A stretch of DNA of 33,594 nucleotides from JBEKCP01 sp050014815 (GTDB lineage: Bacteria; Planctomycetota; Planctomycetia; Pirellulales; Thermoguttaceae), in the NCBI GenBank assembly GCA_050014815.1, contig JBEKCP010000004.1:1-33594 (forward strand), written 5' to 3'. Shown one piece after another: positions 6,152 through 13,355 of the stretch; position 1 is the first letter of the stretch; the number at the start of each line of letters is the position of its first letter. Below the pieces are notes generated by a model that ran no database searches, was not told where the DNA came from, and saw only the letters and a program-made list of their open reading frames with translations. The position numbers were made by a program, and so were the translations under genes.

Positions 6152-7981
6152 ATGCGGATGCATCTTTATTGCGCGGCGTTGGCGGTGGCAATGGCCTTGG
6201 CTCCGGGCCTGGGCGCAGGGGCCGTCGCAGGCAAGCCCGTCATCTGGGCGGTCAACGACACGGAGAAGGTCAAGCGAGACGACCTCAACAACCCCAACAA
6301 AGCCGGCAACAGCACCTGGGACGGCAAGACCATCAAGATCTTCGGGGCCCGCAATGAGATTGTGGCGTTCCAGGTGATCGTCGAGGCTGGGGACAAGCCG
6401 CTGAACGGCCTGACGGTTGCTTTGCCCCGGTTGGACTTCTCCGGTAACGCGGCGGGCAGAGTATTTTCGATAGCCTACAGGGCCCCCGAGAAGGATCCCA
6501 CGCAATACGTCGGCCGGCCCATTCAGATTTTCTCCGAGAACTACCTCAACGTTACCGTGCCGACCACGGCGTCGTGGACCAGTATGCCCGACAAAGGCTA
6601 CTCGCCAACGGATCCGCTGGGCTGGACACCGGTACAACTGGTGCCGGAAAACGCCAAGGCGGGTAAAGCCGGTTTCCCGCTGGCGGTTGCCGCCAAGCAG
6701 AACCAGGCGTTCTGGATCGACATTTATATTCCCAAGGATTCCCTCCCCGGCCAATACCTTGGCCAGGTGACGGTCAAGTGGAACGGCGGCGTGGAGGCGA
6801 TTCCCGTCGAACTGGAAGTTTTCAACTTTGCGCTTCCCAACGAGAACAGTTTGAAGGCCATCATCAGCTTCGAGGTCGATCAACTTGAAACCTACATGGG
6901 CAGTACCGAAGCCGTGTCCGCGTTCCACCGACTGGCCCATCGCAACCGGATGGAATTGGTCGGCGGCAACGATGTTTCCGACGTCAAGCGGGACATGGGC
7001 CGATACACCGGCGCCGATTTCACGGCCGGAAAAGGCTACGGAGGCCCCGGCCAGGGCGTGGGCAACGTGGTCGTGCCGCGAACATTCTATGGCGTCGGCA
7101 AGATATTCGACACCAAGGCAGAGGCCGCCAAAGACTCCGACAAGTGGATGACTTTCCTGAACACGACGCTGCCGGGCAAGTTCACGTTTGCCTACCTGCC
7201 CGACGAGCCGAGCCCCCGCCAGTTCCCCTACATCAAGCGAGTCTGCGAGAACATCCATTCCAACCCTGGCCCCGGCGGGAAGCTGCCGGCGCTGATCACC
7301 CACGAGTACACCGACCGACTCAAGGACGCCATCGATATCTGGTGCGCGCCGCCCGGCGGGTTTCAGCCGGACATGGTGCAAAGCCTGCACGCGCGGGGCA
7401 AGCAGCAGTGGTTCTACAACGGCGGGCGTCCGGCGACCGGGGCGGTCATCGTCGATGCTCCCTCGGCCGACTGCCGGATGATGGCTTGGGCCGCCTTCAA
7501 GCACAACGCCGACGGCTACTTCTACTGGCATGCCGACCATTGGCAACACAACAGCCAGAAGCAGGGCGAGCGGAACCAGAACGTCTGGGCCAACCCCGTC
7601 ACCTTCGACAACCGCGGCCAGCCCAACAAGCCGAAAATCGACCAGGGCTTCATCAACGGCGACGGCGTGTTGTTTTTCCCCGGTACGGAAAAGCTGCATC
7701 CCGAGGAGGACCGCGGGATTCCCGGTCCGATTTCGAGCATCCAACTGGCCAACTTCCGCCGCGGGCAACAGGACCACATTTACCTGACCATGGCCAAGAA
7801 CCTGGGACTATCCGAAGTGGTGAAGCGGTGCGTATTGGCCACCGTGCCGGCAGTCTTCACGCAGGCGCCCAAGGATGCGGTGGGTTTCGCCCAGGACGGC
7901 AACACCTACGAAAAGGCCCGCTACGAATTGGCCCGGGCCATTGCCAAGGCCGCCTCGGCAGCGCCCACCAAAGCCCCGTGA
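6152..7981 (+). CDS. DUF4091 / GH123-like exported protein
   Basis: This 609-residue protein has a signal peptide (MRMHLYCAALAVAMALAPGLGAGAVA). The N-terminal 230 residues or so form a beta-rich module (KIFGARNEIVAFQVIVEAGD, then FWIDIYIPKDSLPGQYLGQVTVKW). A probable TIM-barrel follows, with LPDEPSP placing Asp351-Glu352 on a strand end. The C-terminal segment GDGVLFFPGTEKL, then GPISSIQLANFRRG is the usual signature of DUF4091. DUF4091 is related to glycoside hydrolase family 123, where an Asp-Glu pair acts in substrate-assisted removal of N-acetylgalactosamine. The Asp-Glu here fits that role, but the sugar specificity is unknown. GGGAG precedes the ATG at 6152. It lies in series with the FG-GAP gene upstream and a lyase-like gene 87 nt downstream. 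Confidence 0.85.
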   Translation: MRMHLYCAALAVAMALAPGLGAGAVAGKPVIWAVNDTEKVKRDDLNNPNKAGNSTWDGKTIKIFGARNEIVAFQVIVEAGDKPLNGLTVALPRLDFSGNAAGRVFSIAYRAPEKDPTQYVGRPIQIFSENYLNVTVPTTASWTSMPDKGYSPTDPLGWTPVQLVPENAKAGKAGFPLAVAAKQNQAFWIDIYIPKDSLPGQYLGQVTVKWNGGVEAIPVELEVFNFALPNENSLKAIISFEVDQLETYMGSTEAVSAFHRLAHRNRMELVGGNDVSDVKRDMGRYTGADFTAGKGYGGPGQGVGNVVVPRTFYGVGKIFDTKAEAAKDSDKWMTFLNTTLPGKFTFAYLPDEPSPRQFPYIKRVCENIHSNPGPGGKLPALITHEYTDRLKDAIDIWCAPPGGFQPDMVQSLHARGKQQWFYNGGRPATGAVIVDAPSADCRMMAWAAFKHNADGYFYWHADHWQHNSQKQGERNQNVWANPVTFDNRGQPNKPKIDQGFINGDGVLFFPGTEKLHPEEDRGIPGPISSIQLANFRRGQQDHIYLTMAKNLGLSEVVKRCVLATVPAVFTQAPKDAVGFAQDGNTYEKARYELARAIAKAASAAPTKAP

Positions 7982-8056
7982 GGCAATCTTGCCGGCGATC
8001 TTCGCGTGAAACCATGCGGATGCTGGAAGTTGAGGACTGCAATTAACAACTTGCCT

Positions 8057-8062
8057 GAGGAG
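8057..8062 (+). promoter_or_regulatory. Ribosome-binding site that sets the start at 8069
   Basis: GAGGAG is spaced 6 nt from the ATG at 8069. The longer in-frame start at 8006 would bury the signal peptide behind 21 extra residues, so 8069 is preferred. Confidence 0.75.
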
Positions 8063-8068
8063 TCTCCC

Positions 8069-10063
8069 ATGAGAACTCGTATGACCTTGTTGGCTCTTGT
8101 GATCGGTCTGGAAAGCACGGGCCTGACGCTGGCCGCCAATCCCAAAGGCGAGCCGGTGCCTGATGCGTTCAACGTGCCCGTTCGGGCTGTGGTTACCGCG
8201 GTCAACGGGCCAAATCTTACCGTGGGCCCGGGGTCCGACAATGGAATGAAGGAGGGCATGGCGTTCCGCATCTTCCGCGGCAGCAATCCCAAGGGCACGA
8301 CCCAGTGGGTAGGCAAAGCGAAGGCCGTCAAGGTCGATGCCCGCACAGCCACCCTGCAAGTGACCGAAGGCACCGCCCGTATCACCGATTTGGTCATCAG
8401 CCAGCCGGTGCAACTGGCCAAGGAAATCGTCATGCCCAAGGCCGACCGGACCGAGCGGCCCAATCCGCCCGCGCTGACCGCAGCCAGCGTGGACGTGAAA
8501 CTCTGTGCCAACGCGGAGAATATGGGCAAGGAAACGGTGAGTTTCGGCCTGCCTTTCCCGCCCCGCGCCATCCAAGACGATTCGACCATCGCGGTGTTCC
8601 TGGACGGCCGGGAATTGCCCGTGGCCACGAAGGTGCTGGCCCCCTGGCGGCTGGACGCCAAGGACGGCTCGCCGCGGTCCGTGCTGGTGCAGTTCCCGCT
8701 GGATTTCACCGGCAGGCCCGAGCAGACCGTGACGGTGCGCTGGGACGAGCCGCGCACGCAGAAGCTGGACAAGATCACGCCGGTCAAGGACCTGCTCGTC
8801 TTCAAGACCAAGGACGCCATGTCGAAATGGGAGGACAAGAGGAAGCCCGTGCCGGTGAAACTCCGCTATGAAGAGCCTCGCGTCCTGGCGGTGCTGCCGG
8901 CCAACTGGCTCTGCGACAGTTGGGTCGCGGGCCCCGAGGTCCCCACGGCGGACAACACGATCTTCCCCGCGTTCGACCAGTTCTGGACCGGCAAGTTCCC
9001 TGACCAGGCCAAATCGACGCTCAGCGACGATTATGCCGAGCAGCAGCTTGACCGCGCTGACGTGTATTACAAAGTGTACGTCCGCACCGGCGACAAGGCT
9101 GCAGCCCTGGAGTCGTACCGCATCGCCACGTACTACCGCAACGGAATCTATACGGCCGAACAAACCAAGCGCGGCCGCGGCGCCCTGTCGTTCAAACATT
9201 CGCTCGACGGGGCCAACGGCACGGCCTGGTTGGACATCAAGTACGCCTACTGCGAAGGACCGGCCATCCACTATCTGCTCACCGGGGACGATCGCTTCGT
9301 GGGCACCATCGAAGACATCTGCGCCTTCTTCAACTCCGATTTCGGCAGCTTCATTCGCCAGGACTACAGCCGGAGACGTTTCCGGGGCTTTACCGAGCGC
9401 TTTGCCGCCTTCGCCATGCTGGCCAAGATGCATGCCTACGACATCATCGGTAAGCCGGAGTACCTGGCCGACGCCAGGCAGCAGGTGGACCACCTCTACG
9501 ACATGCAGAACACGCCCGTTGACAAGCAGAAGCCCGACGGGTCTTGGCGGCACAATTCCGGCGACCACGGCGAGGGGGGCGACAACTGGGGCTCGTCGAT
9601 CTGGATGAGCACATACCTCATCGACGGGCTTTTCCAGTATTGGTTGCTCACCGGCGACGCCCGCGTACCGACCATGATCGTCAACTACACCGAGTACACC
9701 GAGCGTTACGGCCTGGTGTGGTTCGAGTGGGCCGATCAAGGTAATCGACCGGGGACCCGGCCGCGCTCGCCCATGTGCTGGTACTTCGCCAGTTCCCTCC
9801 AGGGCGGCGAACTCGACTCCGGCAGCGAGAGCGACCATAACGTCGAGGTGGGGTACCTCTTTATGACCGGCTACTACTTCCGTCCCGACCCGCGCTATTT
9901 GACCTACGGCGCGCTGCTGATGAATTACCGGCCCGGGCGCATCCATCCGCGCATGTACAACTGGATGTACCGCGCCAGTCCGCAGGCCATGTGGATGCTC
10001 AAGGAGGCGGAGGTCAGGAGCGCCGACATCCAGAAGATCATCGCCGGCAACGCTGGCAAGTAG
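8069..10063 (+). CDS. Exported RIFT-barrel/alpha-alpha-barrel protein, PcRGLX/YetA lyase-like
   Basis: This 664-residue protein starts with a signal peptide (MRTRMTLLALVIGLESTGLTLAA). Residues about 36-112 form a small beta domain resembling the C-terminal domain of FlgT (VVTAVNGPNLTVGPGSDNGMKEGMAFRIF). Residues about 140-226 carry VSFGLPFPPRAI, VFLDGRELPV and PRSVLVQFPL, the pattern of the N-terminal RIFT barrel of exo-rhamnogalacturonan-lyase-like (PcRGLX/YetA) proteins. From about 325 to 640 a helical alpha/alpha barrel follows (FTERFAAFAMLAKMHAYDIIGK, SIWMSTYLIDGLFQYWLLTGD), as in polysaccharide lyases and hydrolases of that fold. Cleavage of an acidic polysaccharide is the likely job. 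The catalytic residues cannot be assigned by eye. The FlgT-like module is an unusual addition, and family assignment is from motif memory only. Confidence 0.75.
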   Translation: MRTRMTLLALVIGLESTGLTLAANPKGEPVPDAFNVPVRAVVTAVNGPNLTVGPGSDNGMKEGMAFRIFRGSNPKGTTQWVGKAKAVKVDARTATLQVTEGTARITDLVISQPVQLAKEIVMPKADRTERPNPPALTAASVDVKLCANAENMGKETVSFGLPFPPRAIQDDSTIAVFLDGRELPVATKVLAPWRLDAKDGSPRSVLVQFPLDFTGRPEQTVTVRWDEPRTQKLDKITPVKDLLVFKTKDAMSKWEDKRKPVPVKLRYEEPRVLAVLPANWLCDSWVAGPEVPTADNTIFPAFDQFWTGKFPDQAKSTLSDDYAEQQLDRADVYYKVYVRTGDKAAALESYRIATYYRNGIYTAEQTKRGRGALSFKHSLDGANGTAWLDIKYAYCEGPAIHYLLTGDDRFVGTIEDICAFFNSDFGSFIRQDYSRRRFRGFTERFAAFAMLAKMHAYDIIGKPEYLADARQQVDHLYDMQNTPVDKQKPDGSWRHNSGDHGEGGDNWGSSIWMSTYLIDGLFQYWLLTGDARVPTMIVNYTEYTERYGLVWFEWADQGNRPGTRPRSPMCWYFASSLQGGELDSGSESDHNVEVGYLFMTGYYFRPDPRYLTYGALLMNYRPGRIHPRMYNWMYRASPQAMWMLKEAEVRSADIQKIIAGNAGK

Positions 10064-10355
10064 CGTTGCAGTACATCTTGCTTCCGTGAGCGGCGAAGCA
10101 AAGGTGACGATCCATCTACGAGACGGGCAGGCTAGCTCGCGTCGGTCACATCGGACCGACGTGGATCCCGACAAACGCATGGCCCAGACAAGACGGGTCG
10201 GAAAACGATCGTATTTTGGGGACTGTTCGGGGGAAGTCCTGGCGGCCACGCCGAACTCGCCGCCGGCCTTGCCTGTTCTATTCATAGCGGCGAGCAAATT
10301 GGTCCGGCACCGGAGATGGGGCCGCGATAGCCGATGGCGATTCTTTGACGCTTAC
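10064..10355. other. Noncoding gap between convergent genes
   Basis: About 290 bp separates the ends of the lyase-like gene (plus) and the six-hairpin gene (minus). It holds the stem-loop at 10140-10161. A second, weaker one pairs GGACT (10220-10224) with AGTCC (10235-10239) inside a GGGGACTG context that recalls the inner arm of the palindrome at 3981-4075. No gene is convincing. Confidence 0.45.
10140..10161 (+). terminator. Stem-loop downstream of the lyase-like gene
   Basis: CGTCGGTC (10140-10147) and GACCGACG (10154-10161) make a perfect 8-bp stem with a 6-nt loop, 77 nt after the stop codon. There is no T-run after it on either strand. It may be a Rho-independent-like or processing structure between convergent transcripts. 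The terminator label is tentative. Confidence 0.35.
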
Positions 10356-13094
10356 CTACCTGTAGCTCGCCTCAACCGTCACCGTGCCTTTCACGCCCTG
10401 CAACTTCACGACCTCCTTGGCCGGGTCGAAGTCCTTCCACTCCTTGCCGTTCACCGTGACGCTCTTGATCGGCGCGGCCTTGGGATGCCGCAGGCGCAGC
10501 CGGACTTCCTTGGGCGGATTGCGCGACGGCATCTCGACCGTGGCCGTGATCCGGCCATTGTCCGCGTCGGATACGATCTCGTAGGCCAGCGTGCCGAAGT
10601 GCGTCGGGGCGTTCTTCACGCTGATCTTCTTGCCCTGCTCCAGCCAGGCCCGGGGCGTGGCACGCGCCAGCCACAGGTCCCGGCCGTCTTCCATCACCAG
10701 CAGGTTGCGGAAGCGTTCGAGAAAGGCGGCCTCCTCGTAGATCTTGTCCGGCGGACCGTGTACCGCATGCTCGTTGAAGATATAGCCGCTGCCCGGAATG
10801 ATGTCGATGGCGTAGCCGTTCAGGAATGAGCGGAAGAAGACCGGGATGTCGTCGCCGGCCAGGTGCATGTTCGAGGTGCGTTCCAACCCGCCCTGGTACT
10901 GCCAACCGGCGAGGAACCAGTCTCCCTTGCTCCGCGTGCCGACATAGGGATTCTCCAGCAGCAAGCGGTCCTCGAGTACGTCGAGGTATCCCTGCACCCG
11001 CACGTCGTCCACGGGCATCAATCCGGCCGGACTGACCAGCGCGGCCGCCGACTGGACCGTTTCCCAGTACATGGGGCCGACATGTCTGCCGGACCCGTCG
11101 CGCATCCACCCCCAGGCGCCCGTGCTCAATCCGCGGACATAGCAGGCGAACGGAATGACCGAATGGTACGTTCCATCGCGGGCGGGAACCACGGGCGAGA
11201 GTGCGATGGATCGCTCGACCGCCGCCAGCAGGTCTTTGCGATACGCCTCGGCCTCGGCGATGAGCCTGGCGCCTTCGGCGGGGTCGATCGTTGCCAGCGC
11301 CTCCGCAAAGTGGGCGACCGCAAGCCAGTAGTACGCCTCGGCCTCGTAGAATTGCATCCACAACCCGCCGCTGTCCGGAGTCACCTGCAACGCCGGCTGG
11401 AGACCTTTGCACCACAGGCGTGTACCGCCCGGGACCATGTTCTGAACCACCCGCCGTTGGCGCAGCATCCACTCGACGTTGGCCTTGATTCGCGGCGCAG
11501 ACGCCTTGAACCACGTCGCATCGTCGGTCAGCCGGTAGTGCTCGATCAGCGCCCAGGTGATGGAACCCGGCCCGAACGCGTGGATCCCGTCCATGTGGCC
11601 GCCGGCGCCTCTAGGGCCCACCGCGTGCGTCAGGCACCCATTTGCCTCCGAGAACAGTCCCGTGGGTCGGTTGCGCTCCATCGGCAGGGAGACCCACTGG
11701 TCAAACCCATCCTCGGCCGCCTTGTGGGAACCCATCAGGTCCAGGGCCGCCAGGACCATGTAGGTTTCCGCGGCAAGGATGCCGTAGGGATGGTCGTTGA
11801 ACCACAGACGGCCATTGGCCGGATTCTTCCCGCAATGCCGAACCAGGTGCCAGGCCCCCAGGTTCCATTGGGCCGTCAAGCGTTCCGATGGAACCTGGAC
11901 CTGCATCGTCGGTTCAGACCCCGCCGGGGGTTTGGGATGGGGCGGCAGGTTGGCGCCGCACATCCCCGCAACGGCGCCCTCCCAGGTCTGCTCGTCGCGG
12001 GCCCGGATCTGCCGGCGAATGGTACTCAGCCTCCTGGCCTGGAGTTCTTTGATGAGCTCCCGGGCGCTGGCGGCCGACGATGCCAACGCCACGGGCGCCT
12101 CGGACGGGGTCGCCGGCGCGGAGATTGAAGATGTTCGGCGGACAAAGAACCCGTATTCCGGCGCCAGGATCGGGCCGTTTTCGAGATCGGCCGCCAGGAA
12201 CGAGAAGTTGCCCGACTTGGTCCACAGGGTGACGATCGTTCGCGCCACGTCGTCCGGCTGGCTGGTGAAGGGTATCACCTTCCGCCACCTGGAAGTGCCC
12301 ATGTACAGCAAGTCGAGCTTGATACCGCGGCGGGCAGCGCCTTTGCCCACCGAACGCCACGCCCTCGCGCCCGCCGCCGTGGTTTGATCGTCGCCATCGA
12401 GCGGGCGGAGGCCGGCCACTCTTCCGTCATAGGTTTCGATACGTCCGCTGTAATCCTTCCCGGCGGCGGCCTCGTCGAACCCCCACTCGATCTCGACCTC
12501 GATCTTCTTCCAGGCATCCGCCACCAGCACCCGTGCCTGCGGCACGTCGTAGTCGGCGGCGGTCTTGGCGCCGTTGACGCCGAGCACGATGCCGCAGGTC
12601 GGCGCTCTCAGATCGTAAACCCAGGTCGTTCCATCGCCGGATACGGTTGGCTTGACCGGCTTGCCGACCGCTTTCAGGTTGTTCCACCACGAACTGGCCG
12701 AGCCCTGGTTGTCCAGGGTCGTAATGACCAATTCCTCCGGCGCAGGCCGGCGCTTGGCATCGGCGGGCCAGGTCAGGTCCACTTGCTGCACGGGCCGGAT
12801 TTCCTCCCACAGCAGTGCACATAGAACCTGTTTGACGGCGGGCGCCTTCGGGTCGGCCGGCTTGCTGAGCGGCTGTCCGGCAACCCGCATCACCGCCAGC
12901 CAACTCTCCGGCGGATTCTCCTCCGGTTTGCGGTCCGCCCGATACTGGTAAGCGCTCGGGGCAATGTCGGCCGGTTGTCCGACCAGTTTGTCCAGGTCAG
13001 GGGCGGTCAGTGCCGCTTCGTCGCCTTGCGCACAACCAGTCGCTACGATGGTCAGCACCCACGCGCCAACTGAAACTCCAATTATGTTTCTCAT
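10356..13094 (-). CDS. Exported six-hairpin-glycosidase-like protein
   Basis: This 912-residue protein starts at the ATG at 13094-13092, preceded by AAGGAAG. The N-terminus is a signal peptide ending in VATGC. Cys21 could be lipidated, although the lipobox is imperfect (Ala at -3). Residues about 50-360 are beta-rich. From about 365 to 830 the sequence looks like an (alpha/alpha)6 barrel: WNLGAWHLVRHC, YGILAAETYMVLAALDLMG, GPGSITWALIEHYRLTDD and WMQFYEAEAYYWLAVAHF. The last 70 residues are a beta domain (EVRLRLRHPKAAPIKSVTVNGK), as in GH78, GH95 and related six-hairpin enzymes. A glycosidase role on side chains fits the locus, but no specific GH family could be assigned and acid/base residues are not identified. 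It is transcribed divergently from the heparinase-like gene at 13356. Confidence 0.8.
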   Translation of the reverse strand: MRNIIGVSVGAWVLTIVATGCAQGDEAALTAPDLDKLVGQPADIAPSAYQYRADRKPEENPPESWLAVMRVAGQPLSKPADPKAPAVKQVLCALLWEEIRPVQQVDLTWPADAKRRPAPEELVITTLDNQGSASSWWNNLKAVGKPVKPTVSGDGTTWVYDLRAPTCGIVLGVNGAKTAADYDVPQARVLVADAWKKIEVEIEWGFDEAAAGKDYSGRIETYDGRVAGLRPLDGDDQTTAAGARAWRSVGKGAARRGIKLDLLYMGTSRWRKVIPFTSQPDDVARTIVTLWTKSGNFSFLAADLENGPILAPEYGFFVRRTSSISAPATPSEAPVALASSAASARELIKELQARRLSTIRRQIRARDEQTWEGAVAGMCGANLPPHPKPPAGSEPTMQVQVPSERLTAQWNLGAWHLVRHCGKNPANGRLWFNDHPYGILAAETYMVLAALDLMGSHKAAEDGFDQWVSLPMERNRPTGLFSEANGCLTHAVGPRGAGGHMDGIHAFGPGSITWALIEHYRLTDDATWFKASAPRIKANVEWMLRQRRVVQNMVPGGTRLWCKGLQPALQVTPDSGGLWMQFYEAEAYYWLAVAHFAEALATIDPAEGARLIAEAEAYRKDLLAAVERSIALSPVVPARDGTYHSVIPFACYVRGLSTGAWGWMRDGSGRHVGPMYWETVQSAAALVSPAGLMPVDDVRVQGYLDVLEDRLLLENPYVGTRSKGDWFLAGWQYQGGLERTSNMHLAGDDIPVFFRSFLNGYAIDIIPGSGYIFNEHAVHGPPDKIYEEAAFLERFRNLLVMEDGRDLWLARATPRAWLEQGKKISVKNAPTHFGTLAYEIVSDADNGRITATVEMPSRNPPKEVRLRLRHPKAAPIKSVTVNGKEWKDFDPAKEVVKLQGVKGTVTVEASYR

Positions 13095-13252
13095 AATGTC
13101 TTCCTTGTTTGTTTCGGATGGAGCCTGTCAATCACTTGCCAATCAAGATGATCTCCGATTGTGAATTGCCTCTGCGGGAAAGTCAATGAAACCTTTTCGG
13201 GAAAGATCGGGCAGGCAGGGGGAGGCTTTGGGGTCTTCTCGGGCAGAACCTC

Positions 13253-13258
13253 ATTATA
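13253..13258 (-). promoter_or_regulatory. Possible -10 box for the six-hairpin gene
   Basis: A perfect TATAAT reads on the minus strand about 160 nt upstream of the ATG at 13094. No good -35 lies at the right distance, so support is weak. An alternative nearer pair, TTGACT then CACAAT, exists closer to the gene. Confidence 0.25.
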
Positions 13259-13319
13259 GCTTGCGGGGCCCCTTACAGCCATACCACACGGCGTTTTCTT
13301 CCGCGACGCCGGTCGAGTG

Positions 13320-13348
13320 TTGACAACGCCCGGCGCGGCCGTTAGAAC
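13320..13348 (+). promoter_or_regulatory. Possible promoter giving a leaderless heparinase mRNA
   Basis: A perfect TTGACA (13320-13325) is followed after 17 bp by TAGAAC (13343-13348), a 4/6 match to the -10 consensus. Transcription would begin about 7 nt later, at or next to the ATG at 13356. That would give a transcript without a leader, which fits the poor ribosome-binding site there. Confidence 0.35.
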
Positions 13349-13355
13349 AGGGATC

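Noticed and set aside
10086..12128. Plus-strand frames of 247 and 421 codons opposite the six-hairpin gene
   Set aside because: Antisense to a 912-residue protein with a coherent fold. Their sequences look like reverse-strand translation, with many His, Arg, Gln and Val residues.
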